From Enchytraeus crypticus (Eukaryota > Annelida > Clitellata > Enchytraeida > Enchytraeidae): DNA of 64,000 nt. The translations under genes and the position numbers were made by a program. The notes below the pieces were generated by a model. The model had not been told where the DNA came from and made no database searches. It saw only the letters and a program-made list of their open reading frames with translations. Numbering within the stretch: the stretch's first letter is position 1; every line of letters begins with the position of its first letter. Positions 46,310 to 58,951 of this stretch are shown here, piece by piece. The DNA is taken from positions 62,001 through 126,000 of the forward strand of contig CAJHZI010000882.1 of the NCBI GenBank assembly GCA_905160935.1, written 5' to 3'.

Positions 46310-49110
46310 TCTACCGGAAGTTTCACATTGAATAACCGTTTGTTGGTCTTCATAGAAAACAAATCAGCACAAACAACTACGGATTTCTTTCAACCAAAAT
46401 AGTTTACCAGCTTTCAATGAGTCAATGCTTCGGATTATTCACAACTATTAACGTTCTCAATGAATGAAAAGATCTCAAATTGATATAACATTTCGGTTTT
46501 TGTGACGACTAAAAGGGAGGCTGTCGTAACTTAACCTGAAACTGAGTTGTAATCTACAGGTATTGCAGTTGAAGAAAGTTGAAGTTGGATCTAATAAAAT
46601 GTCTTTTTTTTAATAAAGTCACATTTTGTAAGTACCGGTAATGTAAGGAAAATAAATATGCAAAAGTTGACTATACTTCATGATGAACATGAGGCGCGCG
46701 AATGACTGACTCGAGGGCTAAAGCCATAAAGCCAACAAACAACAATCTTGAATCATCTAGTTGAGAATCAGCTTCTAATACTTTCTGTACGTTTAGTGTA
46801 GGCTATGACGAGCAACCTTAACTTTAGTTTCAAATCTTCCTGCAGTCCATCTGATGTATACCTATGTTCCAATGTACATATACTGATAATTTGTTGTCTG
46901 CATATCATAAGAGTACAGACTAGATCGACCTATATGTTGGCCAAATCGAGGATTTTAAATTATAACGACAAAGTTGCACTTTCACGAAAAAATATACATA
47001 TATAATTTTTCAAACTTAGCATCCCAGACTTTTTATATGGATTAGCTGGCTAGTTGATAAATGTGCCAGTAAAAACGTAGGATTAATTACCTATGTTTCA
47101 TTTTAAAGTGGATCAGACTTTTCCTCCGTTTGCTGAAATAGATTTGAAATATTACTTGCTTTCTATTTTAAAACTACGATCGTTTATGAGTCATCAGTTA
47201 TATGTCAAGCTTTCAATTGAGGCACTAATATCAACATGCATAGGCATAGAAATGATGAAGCCATTAAAGTGTCAAATAATTATATCCCGGTGAGATGCGA
47301 GAGAGAATATACGTCATTCGTACGCTTCTATAAGTTTACTTGTATGCCTGTGTGTGCCTAGAATGTTTGTCAGGAGTCAGAGATAAGGAAATGTGTATTT
47401 GCTCTTGTGTGAATCGTCTCTAATGAAGATTAATGGCAACGCTGCCTAGGGTAGCGAAAAACGTAGAGACAAATAATAGCAGAAAGATTCAGTATGTGAG
47501 AAAGCGAAAAATTCACAATCCCTGATCAGCGTAGAATCACACTGACTAGGACTTAAGAAAGCTATAAAATGTCTAAATAAGTTTAACGACTTTTTCAAAA
47601 GCTTTACTTAAACATATTTAAGGTCTACACGGCGTTGATGCGACTTTTCCTTCACTTGCTGAAATAGATTTGATGTATTTCTTTAAGGCGGGGCGTAGTG
47701 TAGGTACAGTAAGATAAAGTTAACCCTGAAGCTATTCTATTGGATTTATTTCAATCGTTTCTATAGGTTAGGCTAATCAATCAAGACCCACGATGATGAT
47801 GCCCAACTAAATCTGATGTATCTAGTGATGGAATCATTTTATTTGGTTATTGATGAGGTAAACTTCTTTCTCATGAATGGAATAGTACAGATGAGTAGAG
47901 ATCTTACTGTATTTGTTGATATCGCCGCCTAATTCATGCACTAGAGGTTCATTGACAGTAGAGACCACGAAGTAGACATATATTTTAGAATTGAATCAAT
48001 GGTTTGCACAGATGAGGGCAGTTTCTTTCTAAGTTCGGTTTACCGTTAATTTGACATTAAATATTTTCGAAGAGTTTATTTAAACAGCAAGAAACAGCGA
48101 CAAGCTTGAACTAGTGCTACCCCTCCTTAGGATATATCCCAAGATCTTAGGAAATTTCAGTTGACCTTGGGATCTTGGGAGGGAAATCCCAAAATATTAT
48201 GAATCTGGGGATATTTATTGATATAGAAAATGTGTAACTGAAATTCTCGCTTTCGCTTAATTTGCATATGCTATCTTGAAAGAAATAATATTAAATAGAC
48301 TTTTGACCAGATATCAAAATGAGTTCATTATACATGCATGTATTTAGCAAAGCCTCTTTTAGCATATTACTGTCGGGAATGGCAACTAATTCCCCCCAGT
48401 CAGAAACTTTGACCATGAAATTCAATTCTCCCCCCCCCCTCGTGATTTTTCCCGTACAGTATATTGCCTGAAAAGTCATTCAAGAGGCGGTAAAAAAAAG
48501 AGTCATAACTTTTAAGAGTCATAACTTAATTAGCTTTTAAGGAAAAAATGTGAAAAATTACGCAACATTTTGTACCGGTGGAAGATATCCTTAGAGAGAA
48601 CTATAGTTACATGTATATATACCCTTTTGACAAACTTAAGTCAATTTTTTAAATTTAAATATACACTAATTGAAATATGAAATATACACAAAATCTTCTT
48701 TCAAGTTCCATCACTCCTTTTTAGGATAACTTCAGCGAAAAGTGAGTCATCCGGTTACAAAGTTACGCCTATATATGCCCATTTCAAACCACAATTCAGT
48801 CTTCAGTTTGGGAAAACTGTAATCTGGCATCTGAGATAATTTCTGATTGCCTTCTTTAGGTCCTACGTAGTCAATCGACAATTGCTTGAATAACGAGTAA
48901 AGGGAAGTTGAACAGTTTTTCAGATCCCGATTATGAACATACAATAGCTACATATAATAGTTACAAGCAAATATTGTAATCTCAAGTTACCGCAACAAAT
49001 GCCAATTACTTAAAAAGGTATATTTTAGTATATATAACATAAATTAAATATAATATATTACCCAGTACTTAAAATATATTATATCAAATCAACATTAAAT
49101 CTGCATATTT
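46310..49110. other. Non-coding, nothing firm
   Basis: A local inverted repeat cccaagatc...gatcttggg lies at 48139-48180. A worn R2B-like trace may lie at 48760-48870. Open frames of 66 codons or fewer are unsupported. Confidence 0.4.
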
Positions 49111-49127
49111 TATAAGAGGCGTGATTA

Positions 49128-49229
49128 AGTGCACACGGTTTAGCTGCGCGTCAACCGAATGAAGTTAAGCTGCTTCGAGCCAGGTTAGTACTTTATAGGT
49201 GACCACTTTGGAAGACCAAGCGTAGCTTT
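49128..49229 (+). pseudogene. 5S rRNA-like relic
   Basis: accgaatgaagttaagctgc followed by gagccaggttagtacttta and taggtgaccactttggaaga lines up with the internal-promoter half of animal 5S rRNA (box A AAGTTAAGC, box C G-x-CTGGTTAGTACTTGGATGG, then GGGTGACC and the 3' strand). The 5' third is poorly matched and there is no T-run terminator, so it is probably a pseudogene or part of a 5S-derived SINE. No second copy seen here. Confidence 0.55.
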
Positions 49230-50254
49230 GAATGAAAAATCCCGAGGGTGTTGGAATGTTACTCCTGAATCCGCCCCGGCTGAAATTTATGCGCCAACAA
49301 ATGGCAACGATTGCTAATAACCATGGAGAGGAAATGAGGAAGTTACAAAAACAATAACAATAGCAACTAAGAATGGAAAAGCAGCACACGCGGTATGTCA
49401 TGCGTGTAACTATACAAAAAATGATACTAAAATTTTAATATTACTCTCAAAGTCAGTTCTTATATTTCCATTAAATCAATTTTAGCTCGTCCACGTGTAT
49501 TTTAATAAAAAGAAACGGAACCAATAAAATATTCGCATAAGAAGGAAAAATTTGGAACGGTGATAAGATTTATTCAAGTCATAAATTTAAAAATTGTCCC
49601 AGTTTGTAGATTAACCGTCAACACTCGCCCATTTTTCTGCCACCAGATGTATGAAGATAAATAATTATATTCTTCAATATTTCATTTTAAGATCTAATTT
49701 ATTTCATTCACTTGATACTTCATTTAGTTAAAGTCAACAAATTAAATCCATACATTCTAGAATCAAGTTGAAACATGAAAAGTCTCAAAAATCGTTCATA
49801 ATTAAAATTATATAAATTGTTCCCAGTAGTAAATGCTGTACAATTTCATAAATGAAATTCGCTTACAAGCAATATCAGAAGCATAGATTATTCTATTAGG
49901 CTAACGGTGGCTATATAATAAGATGTGGCAAGAATTGATACCTACTAAGAAAACACACCTTCATGAAATCAAATGAAAAATTTGCACATAGGCCTACCAC
50001 AGTATATCACATTTCGCATACACTGACTACAAAGGAAAAAATCGGTCTTTCTCGGTGAAGCTTTTCTTGTGCTAGAATCGATTGTGAAATCTTAGGACCC
50101 TTGCAATTCAAGTTGAAAGGAGAAAAATCATTAAATACTTTACATTAAGACTATTCTAGCAGAAAATGTTCCTTTGAGATACTTAATTGAAATAAAATAT
50201 ACTGTTAAATTTTAGATATAAATAACAAAAAAAGGAGGAAAGCAAAAATGAGAT

Positions 50255-50306
50255 ATATATATATATGCATTTATAATGTACATATACATGTATATACACA
50301 TTATAT

Positions 50307-50355
<49 letters not shown>

Positions 50356-50357
50356 TC
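50255..50357. repeat. TA microsatellite
   Basis: Interrupted TA runs, perfect at about 50314-50350. Confidence 0.95.
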
Positions 50358-50439
50358 TTTAACTAAGAATCTGAGAACTATTTCACAACCAATGATTACG
50401 GTGTGCTATCTCTAATGACATTTACAATATAAGTAATAC

Positions 50440-50700
50440 GAAGAGGGCTACTGCTATCAATGACAACAGCGAGCACTGTGGAAACAAAGTCTAGCCGATG
50501 AGAAGAACATCAAATAGGGTCAACAAATGATGAAGATCCTGTATTCGGAAAAAAGGGGTACAAAGACAAAGTAATGAGGAAAGGTGGTCTACTCGTGGAT
50601 AGCAAGTCACGGATGCTGGAAGGAAAATAGATAAAAAAGGAAGGTCGTGACAGAACTGTTCTAGGAAGGCAAAACTAACGCTGGCGTGACGAATCATAAG
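50440..50700 (-). mobile_element. R3 repeat, longest copy
   Basis: The complement reads gtctagactttgtttccaca near the core, then gttgtcattgatagcagtag. The region 5' of the core (to 50700) includes ttctgtcacgaccttccttt. Diverged from the short copies. Confidence 0.5.
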
Positions 50701-51289
50701 TAAGACAATAGTGGAATAAAATAATTTCAGGTTTACGAGAGCAGCATGCTAGAAAGAGCGATTAGACAACTTATGACGTTTAATAATGCTATGTCTCTCA
50801 GAGTGGCTTACAAGACGAGTGATAGAGGACTGCATCACTTCTACACAGTTAAACATACAACTTTGTCTATGCTTGGTGGAGGATTTATACAAGTGAGTTC
50901 ACGTCATTTAACATTGCTTATAAAGGTTTGCAAACCGAACAGTAGGCCTACTATCAGGGTATGACATCCTGCCTTAAAGAAGTTAATAGAAGTTGAGGAA
51001 GGCATAGGAGGCCACCTCGCCAAAAGCATAAACCCCAAGAAAAAGTGTATAACCAAGCACAACCAAGCAGAATAATAATAATAATAATAATAAAGGTTTA
51101 ACGTCCGTTTCCTCATACAAGGATGATGTCAGGGACGTCCCCCCATCACATGTCACTACAAATCGATTCACCCCAAACGATCTGAAAAAACACGTGCTGA
51201 AGAGAAATAAAAGATCCTAAACAGTGCCGATCCGGTGATAAAAAAACAGTCAGGCAAGAAATAAAATCTATGGTGAGAAGAGATGTGTT

Positions 51290-52840
51290 TTCAACTTACA
51301 ACGGAAAGTGGAACTAGTAGAACATGAGCGAAGATCAGGAGGCAGAGAGCTTCAAACAGTAGGAGCGGAGAAAGAAAATGAACGTCTACCTAACGAAGTG
51401 AGAATATTAGGAATTTTGAGCAGTTTGGTATCAGAAGAACGAAGCTTACGAGAAGGTTGATACTGGATTAGGAGATCAGAAAGGTAAGAAGGTTTACCAA
51501 AAAGAGTGTTTTGAAAGTTAAAAGAGCAATTTTATACTTAATTCTTTGAACTACAGGAAGCCAATGAAGGTTATTAAGCAGGGAACTAGAGGTGGTCTGA
51601 AGCCTCGAGGATCGACAGATAACACGTGCTAGGGTACTTTGAACGCGTTGCAAACGCATGAGAGAAGAAGAAGGTAAACCATATAGCAATGAGTTGCAGT
51701 AGTCAAGTTTAGAATGAACTATTGAGTTGGCAAGAATTATGGATGAATTTTTATCAAGAGATGACCGTATCTGTCTGATTTGACGAATGTGGAAGAAAGA
51801 TGAACGACAGACAGATGAGATATGAGATTTAAAATCAAGATTTTCATCAAACATGACACCAAGGTTTTTAGCTTTGGGAGTAGGAGTGAGAGCAAGATTT
51901 TGAAAATAGATGGAGGAATTGGCAATTTTGGTTCATTGCTGGGGAGAGCCGATTAAAAGATATTCGGTTTGAGAGGGGTTGGCAGAGAGACGATTACTGC
52001 AAAACCATGAATACACTTTGTCAAGAACAGAAGAAAGGTGTTGCAATTTGAAGTCAGAATCTAAGCTATAAAATGAGATGTATAGCTGAGTATCATCAGC
52101 ATAGAAATGAAATTTTATTGAAGCATTGTCTAAAACATAACTGAGTGGGATAGTGTAGAGGGAAAAAAGTAAAGGTCCAAGTACAGATCCTTGGGGCACA
52201 CCAGGAAGAAGAGGTAGTTCAGGGTAGCGTTCATTGTCTATAATAACAGATTGAGTGCGACCAGAAAGATAGCGAAAGCGGAATCAGAGATACCAAAGCG
52301 CGTTTTAAGTCTACTGGTAAGAATGTTATGATCGATGGTGTCGAAGGCAGCCGAAAGATCAAGTAGTACAAGGACTGATACCTTTTGAGAGTTTAAGGCT
52401 AAGCAAAGGTCATTATGAATGCTGAGTAAGGCAGTCTCAGTGGAGTGAAGCTTTCGATATGCAGATTGGAAACAAGATAGAGACGGAAAAGATTCGAGAT
52501 GGCTGTATAAGCGAGTGTAGATTATTTTTTCCAAGATTTTGGAAATGAAATTTAAGTTGGAAATGGGACGATAGCTAGAAAGATCATCTTTAGGAAGTGA
52601 TTGCTTTTTAAGCAGAGGAGAAACGACAGAATTTTTAAAAGTAGATGGAAAAATTCCTTTAGAAAGTGAAAGATTAACCAGATGGGTAATTGGAGATAGG
52701 AGGGCATCAATGCAAGATTTAAGTAGTTTGGTTGGAATGGCATCTAGCGAGCAAGATGAGTCGGTAGAGCAGAGTATTAGATGACGGATTTCTTCAAGAG
52801 AAGCAGGTTTAAAATTTAACAGCAAAGGAGGATTTGGCAT
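51290..52840 (-). pseudogene. LINE-C reverse transcriptase (frameshifted)
   Basis: Fingers: VVSPLLKKQSLPKDDLSSYR then PISNLNFISKILEK; palm A: LLDLSAAFDTIDH; then [10 protein letters not shown] and catalytic FYADDTQLY; thumb: [20 protein letters not shown]-terminal LDYCNSLLYGLPSSSLMRLQ and LHWLPVVQRIKYKIALLT. A frame change follows SDSAF near 52255, a stop follows GSPQQ near 51933, and another shift follows TFKTLF near 51510; the tail then reads RRSFSFSAPTVWSSLP. Codes for copying LINE RNA into DNA at the target site; this copy cannot do so. Confidence 0.9.
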
Positions 52841-53029
52841 AGACGGATATGAAATAGTCTCAGGACAGGGAAGAATAGAAGAACAGAGTCTGGTAATTTT
52901 GTCATCAAAGAAACTAAGAAAATTGCTGGCAAGAGTTGACGGAGAATTGGAATTTGGAAGAAACTTAGGGATAATGCGACCAAGCAGCGAAACAAGGGTT
53001 CCCCAAAGTTTTTTGGGGCAGTTTTGATT

Positions 53030-54110
53030 CTATAAGATCAAGTTCTTAAAGTAAGAACTCTTGACGGAGGAGATCATATGATAAACTAACTTACGTTGTT
53101 TAACGTAGTTAGCCTTGATCGTGGGGTTTTGCATTTCAGGAGGATTTTTCTTATCTCTCCTATATTTTAATTCTAGTTTCGAACGCAAGGATTTTTGTAC
53201 GAGAATTTCATCAGAAATAAAGGGTTTCCTCGGGTTGGAGCGACAAGAAATAGTTAAGAGACGAGCGTGCTTGTCTAATAAGGACGAAAGCATAGAGTGA
53301 AATTGTCGTGTAAAATTATCAACAGTTGAAGTTGGACTGGAATATAATGAAGAAGCCATAATATCGGCAGAAAATGAAGAAATATTGATGGAGAAGAGTT
53401 TACGATAGCTTTTAATAGTTCTAGAAGAAAAGGAGTTAATGACCACAGGCAATTTGCAGAAAATTGCACTGTGATCAGACAATGACAACTCTGAGACTCC
53501 GAAGTCAATCAACTTAGTCATGTCACGGGTAATTAACAGATCAAGGATGTGGCCAGAGGTATGGGTAGGAGAAGAAATATGCTGCTTGAGGCCAAAAGAC
53601 TCGAGTGTAGTAGAAAGAGCTGAAGAATAGTGATCCATATTTGAGTCAATATGTATATTAAAATCACCCATAATGATCAGATCAGATGGTAAAGAGGCAA
53701 AATCCTCAAGAAGTGATGAGAAGTCAGAATGGAAGTCAGACTTGGACAAGCAAGGAGGTCTATATACAGTTACAAAGAGATATGGTTTAGAGACACAAGT
53801 AAGCCTAAGCAACATGTGCTCAAAAGATGGAAAAGATAAGCTTTTAATGAGGGAAGCAGAAAAAGAGGACTCCAAAATAGCAGTAATGCAACCGCCACGA
53901 CCAGAAGAACGACCTATGTGCAGAGTGGAATAGCCAGGAGGACTAAGAGAGTTAAGGACTGGGGGTGGAGTGTCAGAAGGTAACCATGATTCAGTTAAAA
54001 AGAGAAGATCAATTGACTCATAAAGAATGTACTGTTGTATTAACTCAGGTTTGTTTAAATTTTTGTAATTGTGGTGGCAGATTGAGACAGTAAGTATTGA
54101 GACAGTAAGT
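53030..54110 (-). pseudogene. LINE-C endonuclease domain (truncated)
   Basis: Reads FLTESWLPSDTPP, PPGYSTLHIGRSSGRGGCIT, the phosphate-contact region VTVYRPPCLSKSD, catalytic GDFNIHID and SDHSAIF: the order of an exonuclease-endonuclease-phosphatase type LINE endonuclease, which nicks target DNA. The first residues of the domain are missing. From 53875 down to 53030 the frame is open for 281 codons. Confidence 0.85.
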
Positions 54111-54149
54111 GGATAAGTTAGAGGAAGAAACAGGGCCAGGATTCAATTC

Positions 54150-54276
54150 AATATCGCCAGCAAGAAGACTAAGAATGCTAAATGATTTAAAGTGCACTCA
54201 AATGTGGGCATGAAGAGGAAAAAGAATAAGAGTCGACGTGCTATATACAAAGAATTTTCCAGTTGCCTATTCACTA

Positions 54277-54311
<35 letters not shown>

Positions 54312-54346
54312 GACAGACAGACAGAGAGACAGAGATAGAAAGAGGG
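54150..54346 (+). mobile_element. LINE-A 3' fragment with GA/GACA tail
   Basis: agactaagaatgctaaatga, tttaaagtgcactcaaatgt, gggcatgaagaggaaa, then ccagttgcctattcactaag and a GA run from 54273. It abuts the 5' break of LINE-C. Confidence 0.7.
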
Positions 54347-54496
54347 AGATTTATTTTTGAAAGGAAAAGAAGTACGACTTTCAGCACAACGGCAGGCATT
54401 TAAGCCTTCTCTCGAAAATGTCAATGAGATAGTAAGAAGTCTTCATTGGTATCTGAGAGGCTAGTTCTTAGCAAATGCTCGCATTAGCGACTCATC

Positions 54497-54722
54497 ATCA
54501 TCTTCTTCTTCCCATGAATCCTAGTTTAACTAGATTCGGGATTTAAACTTTAACCATTCCCTTTAGAAAGTTTTTTAGAAATCTCTTAAGACTAGGCGCT
54601 CCAAAATAGAATGCCCTTTCTGACGCTGCTTTCTGACGATATTAGGGCATTGTCGCCTTTTACGGCACGTACAATCTGCGGTTGGTCTATTTTCAGCAAC
54701 TCAGTAATAGCACGAATAATGC
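54497..54722 (-). mobile_element. R2A repeat copy
   Basis: (cat)/(ctt) tail, atgaatcctagtttaactag, attcgggattt, ctaggcgctccaaaatagaa, ccttttacggcacgtacaat, ctgcggttggtctattttca. Confidence 0.75.
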
Positions 54723-55551
54723 CTTGCATTAGAAACAAATTCAATATTTCTCAAAGAATGCGCTGAAATGAATGCCGTCAATCTTGCTGCTGACTCCGAA
54801 TTAATTATTCTATGAGCCTGTCGTACCTTGACTGTATTAATAATGCCACAGTGTGGCAGTGGCAACTTGACAGCTCTAGAGCATATCACTACGTTACTTT
54901 TCCAAAAATTGCTTTAAATCACAACATTGAACTTTTATCCATATTAAAGACCGAAAAATGAATCCACAGTTTTACTTTTAATCGACATGAAATTGTTGTT
55001 TATATTGCTTATGTGTAGGCTTGCTTGTATATGATCTTATTACAAAAATTACGAAAGTTCTTATTACGAAAATTATTATATGTTTTGGAACAGCTTCAAC
55101 TAAAGAATCGTCATGAATTATCGTTCTCCACTTTAGTAATTAGATGACGCAAAGGCTCAAGTGGTTTCAACGGTTCCAAAATGCTCAGCGGTAAGGATAT
55201 TAAAACAGTAGGACTGTCTGACGCAATGGTTGTAGGGAAGTTGTAGTACTGCGAGAAAGTACTTCTATGCCGTCTAATTCTGGTGTCCCCTGCCATAATG
55301 CTTCACACAGCCGGATGCGTGAAATAACATGCAGCCAAAGACTTGTATAATCACAAGAAAAGCTATTTATAAGAATCGAGAGAAACTTATACGAGAAAAA
55401 TGTGCTATTTTATTTGAAAGAAGTATAATATAACAAGTTCGCGCATTTATTTAAAAATGCAACGAATACTTCTGCAATTCTTACATTCAAACCGATAGCT
55501 AGATCCATGGACAATTTAAATTAGAACAATAAGTACCCTTTCAAGCTCTCA

Positions 55552-55554
<3 letters not shown>

Positions 55555-55589
<35 letters not shown>

Positions 55590-55640
55590 TTCTCATTCTC
55601 TCTCTCTCTCTCATTCTCTCTCTCTCTCTCTCTCCCTCTT
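55555..55640. repeat. (CT)n microsatellite
   Basis: CT run interrupted by tatttctcatt and similar short blocks. Confidence 0.95.
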
Positions 55641-55965
55641 TCGTTCGTCAAGTGGCATGTCCACTGCAAATATCCTACTTGCAAACTGCTATCATGCTTC
55701 ATAAGGAACACTGTATCGAGCAACTAACTAATTCACTTATTAAGTCTACTTGTTAAGAATCGAGAGAAACTTATACGAGAAAAATTTGTATAATCACAAG
55801 GAAAGCTATTTAAAAACTCACTTTAATGTAAGCTATAACTTGGAAAATATAGCTTCTGGAGTGACTTCCTCTTGTCTTCCTTAGTTCTTGCTCATTCGCC
55901 TCTTATGATATGTGCATCTTTCGGTTGATCTATTCTTCAGTAGTCAAGGACAAAACACGGGAAAT
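55641..55965 (-). mobile_element. R2B repeat copy, diverged and possibly interrupted
   Basis: cgtcaagtggcatgtccact near the tail; farther on aaaatatagcttctggagtg, acttcctcttgtcttcctta, ctattcttcagtagtcaagg and acaaaacacggg. A duplicated block (agaatcgagagaaacttata at 55373 and 55756) sits at and inside it. Confidence 0.6.
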
Positions 55966-56432
55966 GTATTTAAATGTAATCATATTAAAGCTTAAATGTT
56001 TCTCAGTGTTCTTCCAAAATGGCAAGCCCGTAGCATGGCCTTCCTTGCTCAAATTCTCCAACATTGCAAATTTACTTTTCACATGCATATGAAGGTTAAA
56101 CAGGCATTATATTTCAGAGAATGATATTTAGTTTACGATAACTTTCAGCTCATAAATTCCACATACTTTAGCAGTTAGAAAGTTCTTGTTCGTTACCCGC
56201 ACTTACGAATGCCCAAGTCAAATCATAAAATGTCATAAAGATAAATGGGCTAATATACAGTATGTGTGTTATATCAACTATTATCTTACTGAAAAATAGG
56301 ATTGCAGATTCTTGGGTCGTATTAGCTTCGAGGCAAACAGTATGACCATTGAATAGAAGACAGTAGGCGAGAGTTTATTAAACAGCAAACTGGATTTGCG
56401 CATATTGTCGAGCTCACGTTATATTTACAGTG

Positions 56433-56566
56433 GAATATTGTTGCCCCGCTACTCAGAAGGAAAACTCGGCGCACATGCTTGCATGTCGGCGACTTAAAAC
56501 TCTTTTAAGTTCAAGAATTCATGTGTGATGAATTTTGGTTTTGAATAACGGGGGGCAACAATATTC
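56433..56566. mobile_element. Short inverted-repeat element, gaatattgttgcccc ends
   Basis: Perfect 15-bp inverted ends at 56433-56447 and 56552-56566. A related half-copy with the same left arm (ccccgctactca, ggcgcacatg, catgtcgg) lies at 57070-57140. Confidence 0.55.
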
Positions 56567-57532
56567 AAAAAACTTTTAATATAACGTTCGCGCGACAGTA
56601 CGCTCAGTTGTGAAGCGTGATAAACCCTTGCAACGGCTTCTTTCAAAGTTCCGGGGCAGAAATCTCGTTGCTTGAAATTCAACAAAATTTCAGAATGATT
56701 GTGAAATTTAAATATTGATCAAGTATACTATAGAATTTTCAGCAAATTCAATATTGATCAAGTATACTATGATCAAGTATAAGTCTTGTTAGATTATTTG
56801 TTATTATCTTCAGCATCTTGAAATATGCTTATCGTATACGAAGCTTGTAAGCTATTTCACTCAATATTCGCAATATATATTTATATGAATTCAAGTCATT
56901 GCAGCAAGCTAATGCACAAATTTAATGATTCGAATATTTGCTTTATCTTTTCCAGTATAATGAAAGCCGCGCGCAATGTCGCACTCAAATTTTTAAATTT
57001 TTGAGTTTAGTATTAAGTATTTTAATATTTTTATTAATGTATTTTTAAGTATTAGTTTAAAGTTTTGGGAATATTATTCCCCGCTACTCAACATGAAAAC
57101 TTGGCGCACATGATTTCATGTCGGCAACTTAAACTCTTATTACAAGTATATTGACGAGTATCGATTAATTTAGACTTCGTTGTAAATCACCAAAACCGCG
57201 CCCAAAGCCCGCTTCTTTTAATTTCCTGCTCTACTTTTCTTGAACTTTCTCCGTTCGTAATATTGTAAAGTTTTAAAAAATTTGCTAATATCCTACACCA
57301 CCATTTGACACGCTACTTCTTGATGGTATTAGATATCATTAAAATAGTATTAGGAATACACGTGCCCAATTTATACATTATTGATAGGGCATTAATTTAG
57401 GATTATTTTTTATTTCACACGCCAAAATAAAAATTAAGTACTGACTATTCTGAGAAAACACTGCGTTTAAATTCTTAAACATCAAACTTGTGCATGAAGG
57501 GAAGATAACTTCTTATAGATACATGCTGCATT

Positions 57533-57800
57533 CATCGTCATCATCTCCCCTCGAATCACAGCTCAGCCAGGGATGGAATAAGAAGATACCTTCTTCAACC
57601 CTCTATGTCCCACATCAATCACAATATGCCCATAGCATTCCATTCGTTACAATTATTTGTAGCAATTTCTGGAGCCTATGTGCTTACCAACCGAATTCCC
57701 TTTCTAACGTTGGTTTGGATCCTATTTTTATGTCATCTTTTACCACACATGCAGTACACGGTTGATCTATCCTGAAAGCAACCCGGGCAAAGTACGGGGA
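57533..57800 (-). mobile_element. R2A repeat copy
   Basis: cgtcatcatctcccctcgaa, atcacagctcagccagggat, aatttctggagcctatgtgc, aacgttggtttggatcctat, acacatgcagtacacggttg, acccgggcaaagtacgggga. Confidence 0.75.
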
Positions 57801-58940
57801 AGATACATGCATATTCTTCAATTATTTCATACATTTAACTTCAAATATTTTGCCAGAGGTTTTTAAGAATTATCGAAGCAGATGCAACATTTTTCAGCAG
57901 GACCATTTCTCATGACGAATTAGAAATAGTTTGAGAACAATTCGGTTGGTTTAATGATGTTTCACCGATGCTAAGACATGTAGGTTTTAAGTAGATCAAT
58001 TCTTAAAACATTAACTGGCAATCCCCAAAGTTCAAAATATCCATCTTAAATATATCCGACTCCGCTAATTTTTAAGTTTAGTTAAACTGCATTTCTAAAA
58101 CTAAAAATTTAAACTTTGTTAGTCTGCTTTAAATGTTTCAACTGACCTGCATGCATCTGCTTAAGGTGCTTTGTATAATTACGTGTGATTATCCATAGAT
58201 TCTCACTGCTTTTTATTATCTACTGAGCAAGTTTACTTTGCATTTTAGACCATCTATGAAGAAAAATAGCTATGTCCAAATTGCCTGTAATCACATTTGG
58301 CGTTAGGAAACTAAGACAGATAACTAGCTCATACAGATGTGTTCATAATTTATATTTTATGATTTATTTGCTGGATCATGTTGTAGTACATTTATTCCTA
58401 TAATGATTTATTTAAATTCTATTTATGAATATGTGGCTTGTTTTTAAATTATGTTTCAGATGTAGGTTATAAAGTGTTTTAAATCTCTTCCAATACTATG
58501 ACTGTCTGTGGTTCATATAGGCTTACGAGTAGGTTTACTGTGAAATAAGCCTACGCTTCCGTATAGCCATCCTTCACCACCACCATTTACTGCCTTCCAT
58601 CACCACCTTTTAATGCCCTGGACCACCGCTACTATATTCTACGTTCCACCACTATCGTTTACTTCTTCTACCAAGATTAATTACTGCCTCCATCATCATA
58701 TTTACTGCAACTATTTACAATTTTCTGCCATTAGAACATACTAACCTTCATAACCATCAAATGATTTATTCAAATAAAATCATAGCTAGACCATTGAATT
58801 TCTGATAGGGCAAGGCTTTCTCAGTGATATATGTGCTTTTTATGACCGCAAGAAATAAATGGCTGACTATTTTGACGACAAGATTGTCGGTTGTACCACT
58901 AATCCTGTCTCACGTTCAGTGTGAACAACATGGCGGTTGT
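57801..58940. other. Non-coding, nothing recognised
   Basis: AT-rich, with a short run of ccaccac-rich sequence at 58570-58690 and no supported gene. Confidence 0.4.
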
Positions 58941-58951
58941 TCAGTGTGACA

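Larger units (their letters stand above)
51070..54120 (-). mobile_element. CR1/L2-like LINE (LINE-C), 5'-truncated and frameshifted
   Basis: About 3.05 kb. The minus strand carries an endonuclease domain and a reverse transcriptase in order, with 3' sequence ending gaggaaacggacgttaaacc and a (ATT)n tail (51070-51092). It starts inside the endonuclease (FLTESWLPSDTPP), so it lacks ORF1 and the 5' end. At least three frame changes and one in-frame stop break the polyprotein. Clade placement (CR1/L2 group) is inferred from FYADDTQLY, the LDYCNSLLYGLP segment and the microsatellite-like 3' tail. Confidence 0.9.

Noticed and set aside
37834..51000. Upstream exons of the receptor's amino-terminal domain
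   Set aside because: I looked for the expected signal peptide and first lobe on the minus strand and found no segment with matching motifs and splice phase, so none is reported.
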